Positions 41,633 through 48,776 of a stretch of DNA of 64,000 nt are shown here, one piece after another. Every line of letters begins with the position of its first letter. Within the stretch, counting starts at the first letter, position 1. The DNA lies in NCBI GenBank assembly GCA_963851295.1, contig CAWKOS010000001.1, positions 62,001 to 126,000 on the forward strand, given 5' to 3'. The notes beneath the pieces were generated by a model. It saw only the letters and a program-made list of their open reading frames with translations, ran no database searches and had not been told where the DNA came from. The position numbers were made by a program, and so were the translations under genes. Source of the DNA: JAOPZW01 sp963851295. Its GTDB lineage: Bacteria; Actinomycetota; Thermoleophilia; Solirubrobacterales; Solirubrobacteraceae.

Positions 41633-42172
41633 ATGAAGCGCATCATGGTGCAGGCCGGTCACATGCGACCGCTGCAGCCCCACCACGAGTCACAGACGGG
41701 AGCGCCGGGGGAAGCCGCGCTCGTGGCCAAGATCCAGGGCAAGCTCGTCGCGCTGCTCGACCACGACGAGCACTTCCACGGCGTGCCGATGCCCGGGCTC
41801 ATCGACGAGAAGGTGCACGTCGACGGAGCGATCTTCCTCCACGCCGATGGCGCTGCGAACCACTCGGCCAGCGGCTACTCGCTGGGCTTTCCGGTCAAGG
41901 GCGACCCTCAGCACGTCAACCGCCGGCTCGCGAACATGATCGCCGACGAGATCGAGAAGATCCCGGGCCATCCGCATCGGCGAGCGGACAACAACACCGA
42001 CGACATGGCCCAGTACTACGGGTTCGGCCACACCCAGACGCCGGGGCCCGAGGTGCTCGTCGAGCACGGCTTCGTGACCAACCCCGACGAGCACGACTGG
42101 CTCAACCACCACATCGATCAGCTCGCGCACGCCGAGTTCACCGCCCTGCGCCGGTTCTTCGGGCTCGTGTGA
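41633..42172 (+). CDS. N-acetylmuramoyl-L-alanine amidase-like (Amidase_3) protein
   Basis: The 179-residue protein has the Amidase_3 zinc and catalytic pattern: His10 (QAGHMRP), Glu27 (GAPGEAALV), His70 (FLHADGAANHSASGYSLGFP) and Glu144 (VLVEHGFVTNPDE). The enzymes cut the bond between muramic acid and the stem peptide. The domain is complete and there is no signal peptide or cell-wall-binding domain, unlike typical secreted autolysins. GAGGAGC lies seven bases before the ATG. The stop overlaps the start of a glucosaminidase-domain gene (TGATG). The pairing resembles a lysin cassette, but no other phage gene is near. Confidence 0.82.
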   Translation: MKRIMVQAGHMRPLQPHHESQTGAPGEAALVAKIQGKLVALLDHDEHFHGVPMPGLIDEKVHVDGAIFLHADGAANHSASGYSLGFPVKGDPQHVNRRLANMIADEIEKIPGHPHRRADNNTDDMAQYYGFGHTQTPGPEVLVEHGFVTNPDEHDWLNHHIDQLAHAEFTALRRFFGLV

Positions 42173-42720
42173 TGCCCGGTCAGAATGGCGCCGTGACGCG
42201 GGACAGCGCGCTGGTGGCGGCGGCGCGAGCGACGCAGGAGCACGCGATCGCCTACCTGCTGCACCGGGCCCATGGCGAATATACCGACGCCGACGTGCGG
42301 ACGATCGTCGGCCACTACTACGCGACCGCCCCGACCGTCGGGCTCGATCCGCTGCTCGTCGTGGCGCAGATGTCCGAGGAGACCGGCCACCTGACGTCGT
42401 TCTGGTCGCAACGGCCGCGCCGCAACCCGGCCGGGATCGGCGTCACGGGCAAGGCCGGCGAGGGGCTGAGCTTCCCCGACTGGCGGACCTCGGTACGCGC
42501 TCACACGGGTCGCCTGCTGGCATACGCGATGCCCAGCGGACACGAGACCGCCGCGCAGCGCCAGCTGATCCACGAAGCGCTCGCCTTCCGTCCGCTTCCC
42601 GGGCATCTGCGCGGCGCCGCGCCGACGTTGCGCAAGCTGGCCCGCACGTGGGCGGCCGACCCCCAGTACGCGGTCAAGCTCGCCGGCGTCGCGAACGACA
42701 TCCGCGCAAGCACACACTGA
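42172..42720 (+). CDS. glucosaminidase-domain (lysozyme-like) protein
   Basis: This protein of about 182 residues contains DPLLVVAQMSEETGHLTSFWSQRPRRNPAGIGVTG, the core of GH73-like glucosaminidase/lysozyme-fold domains, with the likely catalytic Glu in the MSEETG helix. The C-terminus (LRKLARTWAADPQYAVKLAGVANDI) is usual for such domains. No signal peptide is present. The ATG at 42172 overlaps the amidase stop (TGATG); a GTG at 42193 would give a slightly shorter protein. Together the two genes would cut both the glycan and the peptide part of peptidoglycan. Confidence 0.8.
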   Translation: MPGQNGAVTRDSALVAAARATQEHAIAYLLHRAHGEYTDADVRTIVGHYYATAPTVGLDPLLVVAQMSEETGHLTSFWSQRPRRNPAGIGVTGKAGEGLSFPDWRTSVRAHTGRLLAYAMPSGHETAAQRQLIHEALAFRPLPGHLRGAAPTLRKLARTWAADPQYAVKLAGVANDIRASTH

Positions 42721-42853
42721 CGGCGCGCGGTCGGCCGGCGCGCTACCGTGCCGTTGTCGCCCGCGGGATGAGGGCATCACCATCGGCCTTCCCGACCGCG
42801 CCACCGTCCACCGCCGCGAGGTTGGCTTGGAACCTCCTGAGGCCGTGCCCTGA

Positions 42854-43249
42854 ATGCCCGACTGGGCCTGGATCGCTCTGGCGGCGATGCTGCTGGTGTA
42901 CGTCGTGTTCGTCGTCGGCCTCATCGCCGCGGGGCGCCATCGCGACGCCCGCGCGCTGGCGGGCCTCATCCCCGATTGCTTCGTGCTCTTCAAGCGGCTG
43001 CTCGGCGACCCGCGTGTCCGGCGCAGGCACAAGCTGCTGGTGGTCGCGATGCTCGGCTACCTCGTGCTGCCGTTCGACCTCGTCCCGGACTTCATCCCGA
43101 CCGCCGGCCAGCTCGACGACGCGATCGTCGTCGGCCTCGTGCTGCGCGCCGTCCTGCGCGGCGCGGGCGAGGCTCCGGTGCGCGAGCACTGGCCGGGCCC
43201 ACAGCGGAGCCTGCGGCTCATCATGCGCCTGGCGGGGAGCCGCGCGTAA
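42854..43249 (+). CDS. DUF1232 (YkvA-like) membrane protein
   Basis: The 131-residue protein begins with a membrane helix (WIALAAMLLVYVVFVVGLIAAG) and continues with KLLVVAMLGYLVLPFDLVPDFIPTAGQLDDAIVVGLVLRAVL, the diagnostic DUF1232 motif YLxxPxDLxPDxIPxxGxxDD. Function of the family is unknown. The ATG at 42854 is chosen because the helix starts at once after MPDW. It follows the glucosaminidase gene by 133 bp and precedes a DUF5996 gene. Confidence 0.88.
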   Translation: MPDWAWIALAAMLLVYVVFVVGLIAAGRHRDARALAGLIPDCFVLFKRLLGDPRVRRRHKLLVVAMLGYLVLPFDLVPDFIPTAGQLDDAIVVGLVLRAVLRGAGEAPVREHWPGPQRSLRLIMRLAGSRA

Positions 43250-43281
43250 GGGCCGGGTCCGCGCGGCGGTACGGTGTGGCC

Positions 43282-44205
43282 ATGGCCGCCGGCTGGCCGA
43301 CCCTGCCCCCCTACGAGGAGTGGAGCGCCACGTGCGACACGCTGCACGCGCACACGCAGGTCCTCGGCAAGCTCGCCGCCGTCCTCGCCCCCGCCGAGCC
43401 CCAGCTCCAGCACGCGGCGCTGCGGCTGACGGCACGCGGCTGGGAGACCCTGCCGCTGCCCGCGCCCGACGGGTCCGGCGCGTTCGCGGTCGCGCTGGAC
43501 CTCCATCGCCATGAGGCGCTGATCGAGCACGCCGACGGGCGCGCGCGCACGGTGGCGCTCACGCCCCACCGGCCGGTGGGCGAGGTCACGCGGGACGTGC
43601 TCGGGGCCGTCCACGAGCTCGCGGGCAGCGTCGCGATCGACCCGACGCCCCAGGAGGTGGCGTGGACCGTCGCGCTCGACGCCGACGATGAGCACGCGAC
43701 CTACGAGACCGGCCAGGTCGCGACGTACTTCGCCGCCGCCACCCGCGCCGCGCTCGTCCTCGCCGCCTTCCGCGCGCCCTACCGCGGGCGCTCGACGCCG
43801 GTCAACGCCTGGTGGGGGTCCTTCGACCTCTCGACCAACCTCTTCTCGGGCGCTCCGGCCGACCCGCCCTCCGGCGACTTCATCATGCGCAACGCGATGG
43901 ACTCCCAGGAGGTCGCCGTCGGCTGGTGGCCCGGCGACGGGCGCCATGGCCGGGCCGCCTTCTACGCCTACGCCCACCCGGCGCCCGACGGCTTCGCGGA
44001 CGCGACGCTCGCGCCCGCGGCGGCGCGCTGGGACGCCGCGATCGGCGAGTACTTGCTCGACTGGGACGACGTGTGCGCCGACCCCGACCCCCACGGCGCG
44101 GCCCTGGCCTTCGCGCGCTCGGCCTTCACCCACGCCTGCACGGTCTGCGAATGGGACCCCGGGCTGTCAGCGAGCGCCGAGGGGACGCCCCCGCCGATCC
44201 GCTGA
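43282..44205 (+). CDS. DUF5996 protein
   Basis: The 307-residue protein starts WPTLPPYEEWSATCDTLHAHTQVLGKLA and has LTARGWETLPLP, FRAPYRGRSTPVNAWWGSFDLSTNLFSG and EVAVGWWPGDGRHGRAAFYAYAHP, which are characteristic of DUF5996, a family common in Actinobacteria and Proteobacteria with no assigned role. It is probably cytoplasmic. CGGTAC lies 9 bases before the ATG, again a leaderless-type arrangement. The 3' end overlaps a putative minus-strand gene. Confidence 0.88.
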   Translation: MAAGWPTLPPYEEWSATCDTLHAHTQVLGKLAAVLAPAEPQLQHAALRLTARGWETLPLPAPDGSGAFAVALDLHRHEALIEHADGRARTVALTPHRPVGEVTRDVLGAVHELAGSVAIDPTPQEVAWTVALDADDEHATYETGQVATYFAAATRAALVLAAFRAPYRGRSTPVNAWWGSFDLSTNLFSGAPADPPSGDFIMRNAMDSQEVAVGWWPGDGRHGRAAFYAYAHPAPDGFADATLAPAAARWDAAIGEYLLDWDDVCADPDPHGAALAFARSAFTHACTVCEWDPGLSASAEGTPPPIR

Positions 44206-44446
44206 GCGCGGACGGCCCACCACCGGGGAGCCGCACGACGAAGAGGGCGAGCAGGACGCACACCATCTCGAGCTCGAGGTCGGGAGCGTGGCCGCGGTCG
44301 ATGAGCCATCGCGCGGCGCGGCGCAGCGACTCGGGCGTGCTGCCCGGCAGCGTCGGGTTCCACGGCGGCGCGGTGTCGTCGACGGCGAGGGCGATCAGCC
44401 AGCGCCCTATTCGCGCCGTGGCGTGCGGGGTGAGCTCGGCGGGCAT
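44126..44446 (-). CDS. hypothetical 106-residue protein
   Basis: No family is recognised. The first 70 residues (ATARIGRWLIALAVDDTAPPWNP to PESLRRAARWLIDRGHAPDLELEMVCVLLALFVVRLPGG) look protein-like, while the last 35 residues are antisense to the end of the DUF5996 gene and Arg/Ser-rich. The gene would be divergent from the SRPBCC gene and share the 11-bp repeat array between them. It may be real, or the frame may be chance in GC-rich DNA. Confidence 0.4.
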   Translation of the reverse strand: MPAELTPHATARIGRWLIALAVDDTAPPWNPTLPGSTPESLRRAARWLIDRGHAPDLELEMVCVLLALFVVRLPGGGPSALSGSAGASPRRSLTARGPIRRPCRRG

Positions 44447-44469
44447 GCGGGCACGGTGGCAAGGCCGCC

Positions 44470-44513
44470 GTCAGCTTGCGGTCACGGCGCCGTCAGGTCC
44501 GCGTCAGCCCGGC
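44470..44513 (+). promoter_or_regulatory. four tandem 11-bp GTCA repeats upstream of the SRPBCC gene
   Basis: Four consecutive 11-mers each begin with GTCA: GTCAGCTTGCG (44470), GTCACGGCGCC (44481), GTCAGGTCCGC (44492) and GTCAGCCCGGC (44503). Exact 11-bp phasing is the mark of tandem binding by OmpR/PhoP-type response regulators. A candidate minus-10 (CTACGC) lies at 44521-44526 and the ATG at 44536, so the last repeats cover the minus-35 position. Confidence 0.6.
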
Positions 44514-44535
44514 CGCGCGCCTACGCTCCCGGCCC

Positions 44536-45030
44536 ATGACCTCCCTGCTGCGGCGGCTCTCGACGATCGACCTCGCCTTCGAGGCGGACATCCGGGCGAG
44601 CGCCGAGGCGGTCTTCGCGATCCTCGCCGACCTGCGCGACTACGACCGCTGGCTGCCGACCTCCGACGCCTTCCACGGAACCGTCGAGATCTCCGATGGC
44701 CCGATCGCCGTGGGGACGACGTACGTCGAGCGCGCTCCCCAGGGCGTGCGCCGCGGCCGCGTGACCGAGCTCGTGCGGCCCACGCGGCTGGGCTTCGAGC
44801 AGCCGATGACCCTGAAGCCGTCGGCGCTCGGCACGATCGGGATCCGCCTCGCACACACCCTGACGCCGACGGGCGACGGCGTACACGTGCGGCGCACGCT
44901 GGAGCTGGCGCTCCCGGCGGCGGTGTGGCTCGCGCGACCCGTGATCCGGCGCCAGTTCGTGGCCGAGAACGAGCGCATGGTGCGCGCGCTGAAGGCGTAC
45001 GCCGAAAGCGCGGACGCGCCAGGCGGCTGA
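44536..45030 (+). CDS. SRPBCC-superfamily (polyketide cyclase-like) protein
   Basis: The 164-residue protein has the START/SRPBCC fold pattern: LAFEADIRASAEAVFAILADLRDYDRWLPTSDAF at the start, a central set of strands (GTTYVERAPQGVRRGRVTELVRPTRLGFEQP) and a C-terminal helix (RRQFVAENERMVRALKAYAE). Members bind hydrophobic ligands or act as cyclases; none of these roles is proved here. The ATG is preceded by CTACGC and no ribosome-binding site, and by the four-copy 11-bp repeat array. The ABC exporter gene follows after 16 bp. Confidence 0.85.
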   Translation: MTSLLRRLSTIDLAFEADIRASAEAVFAILADLRDYDRWLPTSDAFHGTVEISDGPIAVGTTYVERAPQGVRRGRVTELVRPTRLGFEQPMTLKPSALGTIGIRLAHTLTPTGDGVHVRRTLELALPAAVWLARPVIRRQFVAENERMVRALKAYAESADAPGG

Positions 45031-45046
45031 CTGTACGATCGCGCGC

Positions 45047-47491
45047 ATGCCGCTCCCGGCGGTTCGCGTCACCTTCGGAGATGCCCAGATCACGTTCTCC
45101 GAGGAGGCGGAGGTCGTCGTCGGCCGGGATCCGGGCGCGGGGGTGGCGATCGCCGACGAGCGGGTGCTCGCCGAGCACGCGGTGCTCCAGCGCCACCCCG
45201 GCGTCTGGATGCTCGTCGACCGCTCGGGCGGCGCGCTCTTCCTCGACGGCTTCCCGATCCCGATGCTGCCGATCGCCGAGCCGGTCGAGGTGCGCCTGGG
45301 CGACGCGCACGACGGCCCGCGGCTGGAGCTCGAGCCCGCCACGCTCGACGGGATCGACGGCACCCGGATCCCCGCCGAGGCGACGCGCCTGGGCATCGCG
45401 CGCGGGACGCTGGCGCCGCCGCCCGGCGGCCAGGTCGACCGCACCCGGGCGCCCGCGTCGGCGACGGTCGCGATCGGCCGCGCGCCGGAGAACGACATCG
45501 TCGTCGACGACCTGCTTGTGTCGCGCCACCACGCCGAGCTGCGCCCGATCGCCTCCGGCGGCCACGAGCTCGTCGACCTCGGCTCGAGCAACGGCACCTT
45601 CCTCAACGGCCGGCGCATCGAGGCCCCGGCCGTCCTGGACCAGCTCGACGTCGTCTCCGTGGGCCGCCACCTCTTCCGCCTCGTCGGGACCGAGCTCGAG
45701 GCCTATGTCGACGACGGGCTGGTCTCCTTCCAGGCGCGGCAGCTGCGGGTCCGCACGCCCGAGGGCCGCGTGCTGCTCGACGGGATCGGCTTCTCGCTGG
45801 ACGAGCGCTCGTTCCTGGCCATCGTCGGCACGTCGGGCTCGGGCAAGACGACGCTGCTCAACGCGCTCACCGGCTTTCGCCCCGCCACCGACGGCGACGT
45901 CCTCTACGGCGGGCGCGACCTGTACGCCGACTACGACGAGCTGCGCGGGCGCATCGGCTTCGTCCCCCAGCAGGACATCCTGCACGGCGGGCTCACCGTC
46001 CGCGAGGCGCTCGGGTTCGCCGCCGAGCTGCGCTTCTCCGAGGACGTCTCGACCGAGGAGCGCGTCGCGCGCGTCGACGAGGTCATCGGCGAGCTCGGCC
46101 TGACGGAGGCCGCCGACGTCGGCGTCGACGACCTCTCGGGCGGCCAGCGCCGGCGCGTCTCGGTCGGCCTCGAGCTCATCACCAAGCCGTCGCTGCTCTT
46201 CCTCGACGAGCCGACCTCGGGCCTGGATCCCGGCTACGAGCGCACGCTGATGGAGCTCCTCGCCGGGCTGGCGGCGGGCGGACGGACGGTCGTCGTGGTG
46301 ACGCACTCGCTGCAGTCGCTGCGCCTCTGCGACCGCGTGCTCTTCCTCGCGCCCGGCGGACGCCTGGCCTACTTCGGCCCGCCGCAGCTCGCGCCCGCGC
46401 ACTTCGGCGCCGCCGACCTGCAGGACGTCTTCGCGACGCTGTCCTTCGACTCCACCCGCGACTGGGCGAGCGAGTTCCGCGCCTCCGCCGACTACGAGCG
46501 CTACGTCGAGCGCGCCGGGGCCTCCGTGCCGGCGCCCGAGCCCGCGCGGGCGCGCGAGCCGATCTGGTCGGGCATCCCCAGTCCGCTGGGCTGGCTCAGG
46601 CAGTTCTCGACGCTGTCGCGCCGCTACGCCAAGGTGATCCGCAGCGACCGGCGCAACCTCGCGCTGCTGCTCCTGCAGCCGGCCGTGCTCGGGCTGCTCA
46701 TCCTGCTGACGATGCCCGCCGGCGAGCTCGGCGCGCCGGCGGAGGGCCACATCCGCCTGCTCCCCCGCGCGGGCCTCGTGCTGCTCGTCGTCATGCTCTC
46801 GACGACGTGGCTCGGCGCCTCCAACGCGATCCGCGAGATCGTCAAGGAGCGGGCGATCGTGCAGCGCGAGCGGGCGATCGGGCTGCTGCCGTCGGCGTAC
46901 GTGCTGTCCAAGGCGTTCGTGCTCTCGGTGCTCACGGTCGTGCAGACCCTGATCCTGGTCCCGATCGCGCTGGCCCGCGAGGGCGGCCCGGAGTCCGGGA
47001 GCCTGCTCGGCTGGCCGCTGGCCGAGCTGTGGGTCGCGGCCGCGCTCGCCGGGCTCGCCGGGATGGCGCTCGGGCTGCTGATCTCGTCGCTGGCGCGGAC
47101 CCCCGACCGAGCGATGACGATCCTGCCGATCGCGCTGATCGTCCAGCTCCTGCTGGCGATGGGCGGCCTGTTCCCCGACCTCATCGACAAGCCCGTGCTC
47201 CAGCAGGCCTCCTACGTGGCCGGCACCCAGTGGGCGTTCTCGGCGGGCGCGTCGACGATCGACATGGGGCGCCTGCAGTCCATCGACCGCCTCGCCCGGC
47301 AGGTGCCGGTCGTCGACCTCAGCGACCCGACGCCGGTCCTCGAGGCCCTGACCTCGGACCCGTCGGTGGACGCGCGCTGGAAGCACACCCCGCGCGCCTG
47401 GCTGCTCGACCTGCTCGCGCTCGTCGCGCTGACGGCGGCCGGGCTGCTCGGGGCGATCGCCGCCGTGCGGCGGATGGACGTCGGGGCATGA
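45047..47491 (+). CDS. ABC transporter with two FHA domains (Rv1747-like)
   Basis: The 814-residue protein has two N-terminal FHA domains, residues about 1-100 (VVVGRDPGAGVAIAD, more degenerate) and 140-225 (VAIGRAPENDIVVDDLLVSRHHAEL and DLGSSNGTFLNGRRIE, complete), an ABCG-type ATPase (about 230-450; Walker A GTSGSGKTT, signature LSGGQRRRVS, Walker B LLFLDEPTSGLD), and a six-helix ABC2 membrane domain. The order matches mycobacterial Rv1747, which exports cell-envelope glycolipid and is controlled by phosphothreonine binding to FHA. Ser/Thr kinase input is therefore likely but no kinase gene lies here. TGTACG sits 11 bases before the ATG. The stop overlaps the next start. Confidence 0.93.
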   Translation: MPLPAVRVTFGDAQITFSEEAEVVVGRDPGAGVAIADERVLAEHAVLQRHPGVWMLVDRSGGALFLDGFPIPMLPIAEPVEVRLGDAHDGPRLELEPATLDGIDGTRIPAEATRLGIARGTLAPPPGGQVDRTRAPASATVAIGRAPENDIVVDDLLVSRHHAELRPIASGGHELVDLGSSNGTFLNGRRIEAPAVLDQLDVVSVGRHLFRLVGTELEAYVDDGLVSFQARQLRVRTPEGRVLLDGIGFSLDERSFLAIVGTSGSGKTTLLNALTGFRPATDGDVLYGGRDLYADYDELRGRIGFVPQQDILHGGLTVREALGFAAELRFSEDVSTEERVARVDEVIGELGLTEAADVGVDDLSGGQRRRVSVGLELITKPSLLFLDEPTSGLDPGYERTLMELLAGLAAGGRTVVVVTHSLQSLRLCDRVLFLAPGGRLAYFGPPQLAPAHFGAADLQDVFATLSFDSTRDWASEFRASADYERYVERAGASVPAPEPARAREPIWSGIPSPLGWLRQFSTLSRRYAKVIRSDRRNLALLLLQPAVLGLLILLTMPAGELGAPAEGHIRLLPRAGLVLLVVMLSTTWLGASNAIREIVKERAIVQRERAIGLLPSAYVLSKAFVLSVLTVVQTLILVPIALAREGGPESGSLLGWPLAELWVAAALAGLAGMALGLLISSLARTPDRAMTILPIALIVQLLLAMGGLFPDLIDKPVLQQASYVAGTQWAFSAGASTIDMGRLQSIDRLARQVPVVDLSDPTPVLEALTSDPSVDARWKHTPRAWLLDLLALVALTAAGLLGAIAAVRRMDVGA

Positions 47492-48444
47492 CGCGCGTTG
47501 GCGGCGCGCGCGCGCTCGTGGCGCTCGTGGCCGTCGCGGCCGCGCTGGCGGCCGCGGGCTGCGGCGGATCGGGCGACGCGCGCGACACGCGGCCGCGCTT
47601 CGCCGCGATCGACCAGGGCGGCGCGCCCTGGCGCGAGCTGCAGCAGACCATGCAGCCGCGCTTCGACCAGGGCGGCGCCAACCCGTGCGTGAGCGGCGCC
47701 AGGGCCTGCGTCCCGCTCGTGGTCGACGAGATGCGCCGCCGGCTCGACGTCCTCGCGCGCGGGTGCAGCCACCTCGCCCCCTTCGCGCTCATGTACCTCG
47801 ACGTCACCGCCGGCGTCAAGGACGCCCAGGCCCGGGGCGAGCGCTTCCGCGACCTCCCCTACCTCGCCCACCTCGACGCCGTCTTCGCGGGCTACTACTT
47901 CCGCGCCTTCGACGCCTGGCGCGCGGGCCGCGACCGCGAGGTGCCCGCGGCCTGGCGGCTGGCCTTCGAGGCGGGCGAGCGCAAGGTCGTCAGCGGCATC
48001 GGCGACCTGATGCTCGGGATGAACGCCCACATCAGCCGCGACCTGCCGTTCGCCCTGGAGGCGTCCGGCCTCCAGGGGACCGGCGGAGAGAGCGCCCGGC
48101 CCGACTTCGACGCGGTCAACGCCCTGCTCAACCGGACCGCGGGCCCGATGATCGACGAGCAGGCCCAGCGCTTCGACCCGTCGGTGCGGTCGTTCACCGC
48201 GCCGGTGCTCGGCATCAGCTCGCTCGACCTCGGCGCGCTGCTGGGGATCTGGCGCACCGAGGCCTACCGCAACGCGCAGCGGCTGATCGCGGCCCCGACG
48301 CCGGCGGCGCGCCGCCGGGTCGCGGCCTCGATCGAGGCCAACGCCGCCCAGCGCGCGCGCCTCATCCAGGTCGCGACCTCCTACGCGGTGCTCGGCGGCT
48401 CGACCGCGGCGCGCGACCGCTTCTGCGCGCAGCGGGCCGCATGA
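47488..48444 (+). CDS. DUF5995 lipoprotein
   Basis: The 318-residue protein has a signal peptide with lipobox (ALVALVAVAAALAAAGCGG, Cys at about residue 26), so it is probably a membrane-anchored lipoprotein. The body matches DUF5995: CVPLVVDEMRRRLDVLARG, LAHLDAVFAGYYFRAFDAWRAG and GIGDLMLGMNAHISRDLPFAL. DUF5995 proteins are mostly actinobacterial and uncharacterised; the HISRDLPF region resembles an enzyme active site but that is unproven. The ATG overlaps the stop of the FHA-ABC exporter gene (ATGA), linking the lipoprotein to that exporter. Confidence 0.87.
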   Translation: MTRVGGARALVALVAVAAALAAAGCGGSGDARDTRPRFAAIDQGGAPWRELQQTMQPRFDQGGANPCVSGARACVPLVVDEMRRRLDVLARGCSHLAPFALMYLDVTAGVKDAQARGERFRDLPYLAHLDAVFAGYYFRAFDAWRAGRDREVPAAWRLAFEAGERKVVSGIGDLMLGMNAHISRDLPFALEASGLQGTGGESARPDFDAVNALLNRTAGPMIDEQAQRFDPSVRSFTAPVLGISSLDLGALLGIWRTEAYRNAQRLIAAPTPAARRRVAASIEANAAQRARLIQVATSYAVLGGSTAARDRFCAQRAA

Positions 48445-48776
48445 GGCGCCGCGGGAGAGGCGGCTGCCCAGGCGTGTGCCGGGCGCTCCCGCCGGGGTGG
48501 GCGACATTGGGGGTCACTATGACCTCGAATCGAGCCCACCCCGCCCGTCGGGGCCGCCCTGCTGCGATGGTGCCGGCAGCGCCGGGGGGTGGTCAGCGTT
48601 ACCCATGACTCTCAAGGGTTTTGCATGCCACCCCCCGCAGCGCTCGCCCATGTGTTGCGAAATACGCGCGCTTCGCGGCGGGAGCCGCGCCAACCTGCGG
48701 ACCCACCCTCCCTCGGTGCCCTGGCCGCGCAGTGTTGCGAGCGCCGGCGGAGGTCGGCGCCGCGCGCGTGCGCCCC
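48445..48776. other. convergent intergenic region, no gene seen
   Basis: This 332-bp region lies between two convergent genes. I see no protein-coding frame with support. It contains short inverted repeats, GGTCACTATGACC at 48512-48524 and a hairpin CGCGGC-GGGA-GCCGCG at 48674-48689. Neither has a T-run, and no known RNA motif was recognised. Confidence 0.5.

Noticed and set aside
44504..47386. 960-codon minus-strand open frame under the ABC exporter
   Set aside because: It is an antisense shadow; the plus strand has clear FHA and ABC motifs.
48512..48524. GGTCACTATGACC inverted repeat as an operator or RNA element
   Set aside because: It lies between convergent gene ends with no promoter near it, and five-base arms are too short to support a call.
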